A stretch of 64,000 nucleotides of DNA from Pseudomonas fluorescens. Its GTDB lineage: Bacteria; Pseudomonadota; Gammaproteobacteria; Pseudomonadales; Pseudomonadaceae. This document shows, one piece after another, positions 57,366-64,000 of this stretch (the first letter of the stretch is position 1; the number at the start of each line of letters is the position of its first letter). The notes under the pieces were generated by a model. It saw only the letters and a list, made by a program, of their open reading frames with translations, had not been told where the DNA came from and searched no databases. Location: positions 3,594,501 to 3,658,500 of the forward strand of contig NZ_CP012830.1 in NCBI RefSeq assembly GCF_001307155.1, in the 5' to 3' direction. The translations under genes were made by a program, and so were the position numbers.

Positions 57366-60068
57366 TCAGATGCTGATGCGCGACAGTTCGATAGAGGGTT
57401 CGGGGCTGACGCTCAGTTGTTCGACGATCGCATCCTGCAAGCGACTGCACAGTTGCGGGTCGGACAACGGGTGATTGCTCGCGTCGGTGATGAAGAACAC
57501 GTCTTCGACCCGCTCGCCGAGGGTGGCAATCTTGGCATTCTGCAGCGACAGGTCGAATTCGAGAAAGATTGTTCCGATCCGTGCCAACAGACCCGGACGG
57601 TCGGGGGCGCTGAGTTCCAGCACCGTCACCTGACGCTGGGCGTCGTTGTGGATCGTCACTTGCGGTGCGAACGCAAAGTGCTTGAGCTGACGCGGCACCC
57701 GACGCTGGATGATGGTCGGGTAGTTGTCCGGATTGCGCAGGGCCTCGGTCAGGCCGTCGCGGATCTGCTTGACCCGCGCCGGGTTGTCGCCAATCGAGTC
57801 GCCATCGGTGTCGAGCACGATATAGGTGTCGAGGGTGAACTGGCTGGTCGAGGTGATCACCCGGGCGTCGTGAATGTTCAGGTTGAGCTGGTCCATCGCC
57901 GCCACGGTCACGGCGAAGAAGTCGTGCTGGTCCGGCGCATAGATGAAGATCTGCGTGCCGCCCTCGAACTCGCGCTGGGTGGTTTCCTTGATCAGTACCA
58001 GTGGCCCGCCGTCGGCTGGCTGCTGGAGGATCGCCTCAGTGTGCCAGGCCACGTCGCCAGCGGTGTGACGCAGGAAATAGTCGTCGCCCAGTTGCGACCA
58101 GAGCTGTTCGACATCATCCGGGTCAGTGCCGCCGCGTACCAGAATATCCAGGGCGGCGCGTTGGGTCTGGCGGATCTGTTCTTCACGATCGACCGGGTTT
58201 TCCAGGCCACGGCGCAAGGCGCGCTTGGTTTCGGTGTAGAGCTGGCGCAACAGACTGGCGCGCCAGGAGTTCCACAGCGTCGGGTTGGTGGCGTTGATGT
58301 CCGAAACGGTCAGCACGTACAGGTAGTCGAGGCGGGTTTCGTCGCCGACGATCTGCGCGAAGTCGTGGATCACTTGCGGGTCGGACAGGTCTTTGCGCTG
58401 GGCGGTGGTCGACATCACCAGGTGGTTTTGCACCAGCCAGACAATCAGTCGGCTGTCCCACAGGGGCAGTTGATGGCGTTGGCAAAACGCTTCGGCGTCG
58501 ACCGCCCCAATATCCGAGTGATCGCCATGCCGGCCCTTGCCAATGTCGTGGTACAGCCCGGCAAGGTAGATCAGCTCCGGCTTGGGCAGTTTGCCCATGA
58601 GCTTGCTGGCCAGCGGGAATTTCTCGGACACCTGGGTGTACTGCAGCTTACGCAGGTGTTTGATCAGGTTCAGGGTGTGGGCGTCGACCGTATAAATATG
58701 GAACAGGTCGTGCTGCATCTGCCCGACGATAAAACCGAACTCTGGCAGGTAGCGCCCGAGAATGCCGTAACGGTTCATCCGTCGCAGGTTGCGGTGGATG
58801 CCGATCTTGCATTTGAACAGTTCGATGAACAGGCTGGTATTGCGAATGTCGTTGCGGAAGTCGTCATCGATCAGGTGCCGGTGTTCGCGCAGCAGACGAA
58901 TGGTGTCAGCCCGCACGCCCTTGATTTCCGGCTGTTGAGCCATCAGCACGAAAATTTCCAGCATGGCAAACGGTGTGCGTCTGAACACGTTGGTGTTGAT
59001 CGCCTCGATGTAGCCGTCATGCAACTGGAAGCGCGAGTTGATCGGTTGCGGCGGCGCTTCATCTTCCGGCGCGAGGATGACTTCCTCGAAATGCTGGATG
59101 ATCAGGTCGCTGAGCTGGGCAATGCTCATCACCACCCGGTAGTACTGCTGCATGAAGTTTTCGATGGCGTGCTTGGCGTCATCGCCTTCAAAGCCCAGCA
59201 GCCCGGCGATCGAGCGTTGGTGATCGAACAGCAAGCGGTCTTCGGCGCGGCCAGCAAGCATGTGCAGGGCGTAACGAACCTTCCACAAAAACTCCTGGGA
59301 CGAGGCGAGAAGGGCGTTTTCGCTTTCGACCAGGAAGCCTTCGCCCGCCAGTGCGCGCAGGTTCAGCGTGCCGTATTGGCGGCGTGCCACCCACAGAATC
59401 GTCTGAATATCCCGTAGGCCGCCAGGCGAGCCTTTGACGTTGGGTTCCAGGTTGTATTCGGTGTCGTTGTATTTGTGGTGACGTGCCTTCTGTTCAGCAC
59501 GTTTGGCCAGGAAAAAATCCTTGGCCGGCCACATGTGCTCAGTGCTGGTGACATCGAGCATGCGCTGGCGCAAGTGCTCGGGGCCGGCAATGGTGCGGCT
59601 CTCCATCAGGTTGGTGATGATGGTCAGGTCGGCGCGGGCTTGTTCGGCGCATTCGTCCACCGAGCGTACGCTCTGGCCAACTTCCAGGCCGATGTCCCAT
59701 AGCAGCGTCAGAAAACGCTCGATGGAGTCGCGGAAAACTTCGTGATCGGCGTTGTCCAGCAGAATCAGCAAATCGATGTCGGAGTAGGGGTGCAGTTCGC
59801 CGCGACCGTAGCCGCCGACCGCGACCAGCGCGATGTCGGCGTCTTCACTCCAATTGAACTGCTCCCAGGCCTGTTGCAGGATGTTGTCGACGAACCAGGC
59901 GCGATCTTCTATTAGCCGGCGAATATCCCGTCCGCTGCGAAATCGCGCGTCGAGCACCTCTTGTGCCTGGCGGATGGCCTTCTTGAAGGCCGCGATCGGG
60001 CTTGCCTTCAGGGCCAGTTCGGCCTGGAACTGGCCGCGGTCGAAAAGTTCGGGATCCACCTGCGGCAT
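57366..60068 (-). CDS. glnD: PII uridylyltransferase/uridylyl-removing enzyme GlnD
   Basis: GlnD senses glutamine and adds or removes UMP on PII, setting nitrogen status. The 900-residue protein has an N-terminal nucleotidyltransferase motif [19 protein letters not shown], a central HD domain ([17 protein letters not shown]), and two C-terminal ACT domains ([20 protein letters not shown] and a preceding copy). All key motifs are intact. Confidence 0.96.
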   Translation of the reverse strand: MPQVDPELFDRGQFQAELALKASPIAAFKKAIRQAQEVLDARFRSGRDIRRLIEDRAWFVDNILQQAWEQFNWSEDADIALVAVGGYGRGELHPYSDIDLLILLDNADHEVFRDSIERFLTLLWDIGLEVGQSVRSVDECAEQARADLTIITNLMESRTIAGPEHLRQRMLDVTSTEHMWPAKDFFLAKRAEQKARHHKYNDTEYNLEPNVKGSPGGLRDIQTILWVARRQYGTLNLRALAGEGFLVESENALLASSQEFLWKVRYALHMLAGRAEDRLLFDHQRSIAGLLGFEGDDAKHAIENFMQQYYRVVMSIAQLSDLIIQHFEEVILAPEDEAPPQPINSRFQLHDGYIEAINTNVFRRTPFAMLEIFVLMAQQPEIKGVRADTIRLLREHRHLIDDDFRNDIRNTSLFIELFKCKIGIHRNLRRMNRYGILGRYLPEFGFIVGQMQHDLFHIYTVDAHTLNLIKHLRKLQYTQVSEKFPLASKLMGKLPKPELIYLAGLYHDIGKGRHGDHSDIGAVDAEAFCQRHQLPLWDSRLIVWLVQNHLVMSTTAQRKDLSDPQVIHDFAQIVGDETRLDYLYVLTVSDINATNPTLWNSWRASLLRQLYTETKRALRRGLENPVDREEQIRQTQRAALDILVRGGTDPDDVEQLWSQLGDDYFLRHTAGDVAWHTEAILQQPADGGPLVLIKETTQREFEGGTQIFIYAPDQHDFFAVTVAAMDQLNLNIHDARVITSTSQFTLDTYIVLDTDGDSIGDNPARVKQIRDGLTEALRNPDNYPTIIQRRVPRQLKHFAFAPQVTIHNDAQRQVTVLELSAPDRPGLLARIGTIFLEFDLSLQNAKIATLGERVEDVFFITDASNHPLSDPQLCSRLQDAIVEQLSVSPEPSIELSRISI

Positions 60069-60111
60069 CGATTGGCTTTCCTTCTATAGGCTGGGTGCGG
60101 AACTTGTCGGA

Positions 60112-60894
60112 TCAGGCCGAAACGCGAGGGATGGTGTCATCGCTGCGCAGGGTGAAGATCTCGTAGCCGGTTTCGGTCACCAGCAGGGTGTGCTCCCACT
60201 GCGCCGACAGCTTGCGATCCTTGGTGATCGCGGTCCAGCCATCGCCGAGGACCTTGGTGTCGGCACGGCCCTGATTGATCATCGGCTCGATGGTGAAGGT
60301 CATGCCGGCTTTCAGTTCCATGCCGGTACCGGCGCGGCCGTAATGCAGGATTTGCGGTTCTTCGTGGAACACCTTGCCGATGCCGTGGCCGCAGAACTCG
60401 CGAACCACCGAGAAGCCATTCTTTTCAGCGTGCTTCTGGATGACTTCGCCGATATCGCCGAGGCGGCAGCCGGGCTTGACCAGTTCGATGGCCTTGTACA
60501 TGCATTCCTGGGTGACTTGCGACAGGCGCTCGGCCCAGACCGGCACGGTGCCGACGTGGAACATGCGGCTGGTGTCGCCGTGATAGCCATCCTTGATCAC
60601 AGTGACGTCGATGTTCAGCGTGTCGCCGTCTTTCAGCGGCTTCTCGTTCGGGATGCCGTGGCAGACCACGTGGTTGATCGAGGTGCAGATCGACTTTGGA
60701 AAGCCTTTGTAGTTGAGCGGGGCAGGGATGGCTTTCTGCTCGTTGACGATGTAGTCGTGGCAGATGCGGTCCAGCTCTTCGGTCGTGACGCCCGGCTTGA
60801 CGTATTCGGCAATCATTTCCAGCACATCGGCGGCAAGCTTGCCGGCGATCCGCATTTTTGCGATGTCCTCTGGGGTTTTGAGGGTGACGGTCAT
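60112..60894 (-). CDS. map: Methionine aminopeptidase, type I
   Basis: This 260-residue enzyme removes the first methionine from new proteins. Metal ligands appear in NIDVTVIKDGYHGDTSRMF, EFCGHGIGKVFHEEP and GMTFTIEPMIN; the catalytic His is in SINHVVCHGIPNE. It is divergent from rpsB, as is common. Confidence 0.96.
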   Translation of the reverse strand: MTVTLKTPEDIAKMRIAGKLAADVLEMIAEYVKPGVTTEELDRICHDYIVNEQKAIPAPLNYKGFPKSICTSINHVVCHGIPNEKPLKDGDTLNIDVTVIKDGYHGDTSRMFHVGTVPVWAERLSQVTQECMYKAIELVKPGCRLGDIGEVIQKHAEKNGFSVVREFCGHGIGKVFHEEPQILHYGRAGTGMELKAGMTFTIEPMINQGRADTKVLGDGWTAITKDRKLSAQWEHTLLVTETGYEIFTLRSDDTIPRVSA

Positions 60895-61119
60895 ACAGGT
60901 TCTCTCTACGCTCAGTGGCGCTTTCTATACGGAATGGGCCTGCGTGATGCTGCTCGCAGCCCTGAAAAACACGATTCTAACAGACGATCACGGCGAGTCC
61001 GCGCCTCTGTGCATCGCTTCTCTCTATAGAATGGCGCATTCTGGGGGGATTCCAAGGGCCGGAACCAACGCACTGATCAGGTTTTAAGAATCCGGGTTTC
61101 GTTTTCGCCCTCCTTGTGA

Positions 61120-61264
61120 TATAAAATGCGCCGCTTTCCGGGTATACCCCGAAAAGCTTAAATCCACACACGTGTCGACACGATGACCTGGGTGCCTTCA
61201 GCTGATGCTGCTGGTTGGTCATTGGGATACGTGGAGGCCAAACCCGACTTATTAAGGAACTATC
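61120..61264 (+). promoter_or_regulatory. Promoter and leader of rpsB
   Basis: TATAAAAT at 61120-61127 is a good -10 element, with a poor -35 (TTTCGT) 17 bases before it. The resulting leader is about 130 bases. It contains CGGGTATACCCCG (a small palindrome) and may carry the translational control by S2 known for rpsB operons. The 370-base gap from map (60895) holds no other feature that I can support; the map promoter was not identified. Confidence 0.5.
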
Positions 61265-62002
61265 ATGTCCCAAGTCAACATGCGCGATATGCTGAAGGCC
61301 GGTGTGCACTTCGGTCACCAGACCCGTTACTGGAACCCGAAAATGGGTAAGTACATTTTCGGCGCGCGTAACAAGATCCACATCATCAACCTTGAAAAAA
61401 CCCTGCCAATGTTCAACGAAGCTCTGACTTTCGTAGAGCGTCTGGCCCAGGGCAAAAACAAGATTCTGTTCGTCGGCACCAAGCGTTCCGCTGGCAAGAT
61501 CGTTGCTGAAGAAGCAGCACGTTGCGGTTCGCCGTACGTCGATCACCGCTGGTTGGGCGGCATGCTGACCAACTTCAAAACCATCCGTGCTTCCATCAAG
61601 CGTCTGCGTGACCTTGAAGTGCAAGCCGAAGACGGTACTTTCGCCAAGCTGACCAAGAAAGAGGCGCTGATGCGCACTCGCGACCTGGAAAAGCTCGATC
61701 GTTCCCTGGGTGGTATCAAGGACATGGGCGGTCTGCCTGACGCACTGTTCGTTATCGACGTTGATCACGAGCGCATCGCGATCACCGAAGCCAACAAGCT
61801 GGGCATCCCGGTTATCGGCGTAGTCGATACCAACAGCAGCCCGGAAGGCGTTGACTACATCATCCCAGGCAACGATGACGCAATCCGCGCTATCCAGCTG
61901 TACATGGGTTCGATGGCTGACGCTGTAATCCGCGGTCGCAACCACGTTGCTGGCGGCACCGAGCAGTTCGTTGAAGAAGCTCCGGTAGCAGCAGCTGAGT
62001 AA
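61265..62002 (+). CDS. rpsB: 30S ribosomal protein S2
   Basis: This 245-residue S2 protein has [20 protein letters not shown] at the start, [46 protein letters not shown] and [20 protein letters not shown]. It is near universal in length. tsf and pyrH follow. Confidence 0.99.
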   Translation: MSQVNMRDMLKAGVHFGHQTRYWNPKMGKYIFGARNKIHIINLEKTLPMFNEALTFVERLAQGKNKILFVGTKRSAGKIVAEEAARCGSPYVDHRWLGGMLTNFKTIRASIKRLRDLEVQAEDGTFAKLTKKEALMRTRDLEKLDRSLGGIKDMGGLPDALFVIDVDHERIAITEANKLGIPVIGVVDTNSSPEGVDYIIPGNDDAIRAIQLYMGSMADAVIRGRNHVAGGTEQFVEEAPVAAAE

Positions 62003-62028
62003 TTGACGCCTTGGCGTTGACTCAGTAA

Positions 62029-62057
62029 GCAAAAAGGGGGCTTGGCCCCCTTTTTGC
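62029..62057 (+). terminator. Hairpin between rpsB and tsf
   Basis: GCAAAAAGGGGGC and GCCCCCTTTTTGC form a perfect 13-bp stem with a 3-base loop. The T run lies inside the stem. It begins 27 bases after rpsB and probably attenuates transcription into tsf, lowering EF-Ts output relative to S2. Confidence 0.82.
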
Positions 62058-62206
62058 CACCTCGAAAACCATTTGTTGGCGCCTGTTTTCAGGATGCCGC
62101 TACTGCATCTGTAATGTGCAGCAGCTAACAAGGGTGGTTCGGGAAGAATTGAACGCCCGTTCGATCGGGTGGAATGGTTGATAACCTATCCAAGAGGAAT
62201 TTTGAA

Positions 62207-63070
62207 ATGGCAGAGATTACTGCAGCGTTGGTCAAAGAACTGCGCGAGCGTACTGGCGAAGGCATGATGGACTGCAAGAAAGCCTTGACCAAGGCTGGCG
62301 GCGACATCGAGAAAGCCATTGATGACATGCGTGCTTCGGGCGCCATCAAGGCTGCCAAAAAAGCAGGCAACGTTGCTGCTGAAGGCGCGATCGCTCTGAA
62401 AGAAGACGGTAAATCCGCAGTCCTGCTGGAAGTGAACTCGCAGACTGACTTCCTGGCTCTGCAGGACGACTTCAAGGTATTTGTTGCTGCTAGCGTTGAA
62501 AAAGCGTTCGCCGACAAGATGACTACCGTTGAGCCTCTGATCGAAGCTCAAGAAGCTGCTCGCCTGGTATTGGTCGGCAAGGTTGGCGAAAACGTCAACA
62601 TCCGTCGCCTGACTCGCGTTGAAGGTGATGTTGTCGGTGGTTACCTGCACGGCAACAAGATCGGTGTAGCTGTTGTTCTGAAGGGCGGCGACGTTGAGCT
62701 GGCCAAAGACATCGCTATGCACGTAGCGGCTACCAACCCTGAATTCCTGCTGCCGTCGGAAGTTTCCGCTGAAGCGATCGAGCGCGAGAAAGGCGTGTTC
62801 CTGACCCTCAACGCTGACAAAATCGCCGGCAAGCCAGAAAACATCGTTGAAAACATGGTCAAAGGCCGTATCAGCAAGTTCCTGGCTGAAGCGAGCCTGG
62901 TTGAGCAGGCGTTCGTCAAGAACCCTGAAATCAAGGTTGGCGAACTGGCCAAGAAAGCCGGTGCTGAAATCGTTTCTTTCACTTACTTCAAAGTAGGCGA
63001 AGGCATCGAGAAGCCAGTCGACAACTTCGCTGAAGAAGTTGCTGCTCAACTGGCTGCTGCCAAGCAGTAA
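62207..63070 (+). CDS. tsf: Elongation factor Ts
   Basis: EF-Ts releases GDP from EF-Tu. The 287-residue protein starts at ATG 62207 (AEITAALVKELRERTGEGMM) with GAGGAA upstream; 11 extra codons in frame are not used. The TDFVA-like motif appears as LEVNSQTDFLAL, followed by GGYLHGNKIGVAVVL and the C-terminal EEVAAQLAAAKQ. Confidence 0.98.
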   Translation: MAEITAALVKELRERTGEGMMDCKKALTKAGGDIEKAIDDMRASGAIKAAKKAGNVAAEGAIALKEDGKSAVLLEVNSQTDFLALQDDFKVFVAASVEKAFADKMTTVEPLIEAQEAARLVLVGKVGENVNIRRLTRVEGDVVGGYLHGNKIGVAVVLKGGDVELAKDIAMHVAATNPEFLLPSEVSAEAIEREKGVFLTLNADKIAGKPENIVENMVKGRISKFLAEASLVEQAFVKNPEIKVGELAKKAGAEIVSFTYFKVGEGIEKPVDNFAEEVAAQLAAAKQ

Positions 63071-63094
63071 GACGGTTTTTTAACTGTCGCCCTG

Positions 63095-63130
63095 AAGAGG
63101 CTGCCCGCTTACGCGCGCAGCCTCTTTTCA
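63095..63130 (+). terminator. Terminator after tsf
   Basis: AAGAGGCTGC and GCAGCCTCTT pair (10 bp) around a 12-base loop, followed by TTCA. The T run is short, so termination may be partial before pyrH. The gap of about 150 bases to pyrH beyond it probably holds the pyrH promoter, which was not identified. Confidence 0.72.
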
Positions 63131-63279
63131 GATGGGGAAGCCAATTTATTTGGTTTTCCGTCGGAACTGGCTTACAAAGCCGTGTTCCGATGGCGCTGTG
63201 ACAGCGTCACGTTAGAGTAAACGCAGGCTGCAAACAGCCCGCAAGAATTTTTTAAAATACGCCGCAGGAGAGATTCGCA

Positions 63280-64000
63280 ATGGCTCAGCAGGGCAGTGGT
63301 TATCAGGCTCGCTATAAACGCATTCTACTCAAGCTTAGCGGCGAGGCCTTGATGGGCTCCGAAGAGTTCGGGATCGACCCCAAGGTTCTGGATCGCATGG
63401 CACTGGAAGTCGGCCAACTGGTCGGTATCGGTGTTCAGGTCGGTCTGGTGATTGGTGGTGGTAATCTGTTCCGCGGCGCGGCACTGAGTGCGGCCGGCAT
63501 GGATCGGGTGACTGGCGACCACATGGGCATGCTTGCCACTGTGATGAACGCCCTGGCCATGCGTGATGCGCTGGAACGTGCGAATATCTCGGCCATCGTG
63601 ATGTCGGCTATTTCGATGGTAGGCGTGACCGATCACTACGATCGCCGCAAAGCCATGCGTCACCTGAACTCCAAGGAAGTGGTCATTTTCGCTGCCGGTA
63701 CCGGCAACCCGTTCTTCACCACCGACTCGGCAGCCTGCTTGCGTGCGATCGAGATCGATGCTGACGTTGTGTTGAAGGCGACCAAGGTTGATGGTGTGTA
63801 CACCGCTGACCCATTCAAAGACCCGCATGCCGAGAAGTTCGATCATCTGACCTACGATGAAGTACTGGATCGTAAGCTGGGTGTGATGGATCTGACGGCT
63901 ATTTGCCTGTGCCGCGACCACAAGATGCCGCTGCGCGTATTTAATATGAACAAGCCCGGCGCCCTGCTGAACATCGTACATGGCGGCGCTGAAGGAACCC
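63280..64000 (+). CDS. pyrH: UMP kinase PyrH, 3' end outside window
   Basis: UMP kinase converts UMP to UDP. The visible 240 residues from ATG 63280 contain the amino-acid-kinase signature [58 protein letters not shown] and [14 protein letters not shown]. The GCAGGAG ribosome site is nearby. The frame has not ended at 64000; the normal length is about 247 residues, so only a few are missing. Confidence 0.96.
   Translation, partial: MAQQGSGYQARYKRILLKLSGEALMGSEEFGIDPKVLDRMALEVGQLVGIGVQVGLVIGGGNLFRGAALSAAGMDRVTGDHMGMLATVMNALAMRDALERANISAIVMSAISMVGVTDHYDRRKAMRHLNSKEVVIFAAGTGNPFFTTDSAACLRAIEIDADVVLKATKVDGVYTADPFKDPHAEKFDHLTYDEVLDRKLGVMDLTAICLCRDHKMPLRVFNMNKPGALLNIVHGGAEGT

Noticed and set aside
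57189..59417. 742-codon open frame antisense to dapC/glnD
   Set aside because: It spans the opposite strand of two certain genes and the gap between them; no recognisable motif.

Overview
The window is a chromosomal segment of a Pseudomonas, most likely of the P. fluorescens group. It is GC-rich and densely coded, and many intergenic gaps carry the paired inverted REP sequences (REPINs) typical of that group. Gene order matches blocks I know from Pseudomonas genomes: metR/metE; aatJQMP with aauSR and glpM; ppc-adk-tsaB; mexL/mexJK with rsmJ; rlmA-dapE-ndvB; csdA-csdE; dapD-yffB-dapC-glnD-map; rpsB-tsf-pyrH. No tRNA, rRNA, prophage, insertion sequence or CRISPR array was seen. The first gene (HD-GYP-like) and the last (pyrH) are cut by the window edges.

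Layout. 1-7.5 kb: degenerate HD-GYP regulator (5' truncated), Nudix hydrolase, LysE exporter and GNAT acetyltransferase, then divergent metR/metE and an exported alpha/beta hydrolase. 7.6-14.9 kb: a tightly packed six-gene minus-strand operon. It encodes a HAD phosphatase, class III aminotransferase, alpha/beta hydrolase, FemAB/GNAT-like acyltransferase, membrane histidine kinase and sigma-54 response regulator. It is preceded by a near-consensus sigma-54 promoter and an inverted-repeat upstream site, and is divergent from a MipA/OmpV outer-membrane protein. I do not recognise this as a named pathway; it is the best candidate for an undescribed system. 16-23.4 kb: acidic amino acid uptake (AatJQMP) with its AauSR two-component system, a sigma-54 promoter and two TTCGG-N4-CCGAA-type sites. 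23.5-34.3 kb: lipoprotein hydrolase, ppc, adk, tsaB, several small conserved genes and rsmJ. 34.4-39.3 kb: TetR repressor (MexL-like) divergent from a MexJK-like RND pump. 39.4-43.1 kb: an accessory-looking patch with a Fic protein under two 25-bp operator-like repeats, a DUF6124-type gene behind a structured leader, a DUF4197 protein and a YbaY-like lipoprotein. 43.1-64 kb: mostly core housekeeping genes: plsB, a cold-shock protein, rlmA, dapE, ndvB, tcdA, csdE/csdA, dapD, an ArsC-like protein, dapC, glnD, map, rpsB, tsf and pyrH.

How parts work together. dapC, dapD and dapE are three steps of the succinylase branch of lysine/diaminopimelate synthesis. csdA and csdE form a sulfur-transfer pair, and tcdA (csdL), which lies convergent to them, is a functional partner in E. 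coli. AauS/AauR probably switches on aatJQMP through the sigma-54 promoter. The unnamed operon encodes both its enzymes and its own sigma-54 activator, which implies positive feedback. Most long antisense open frames in this GC-rich DNA are shadows and were left out. Coordinates of short sites were read by eye; no searches were run.
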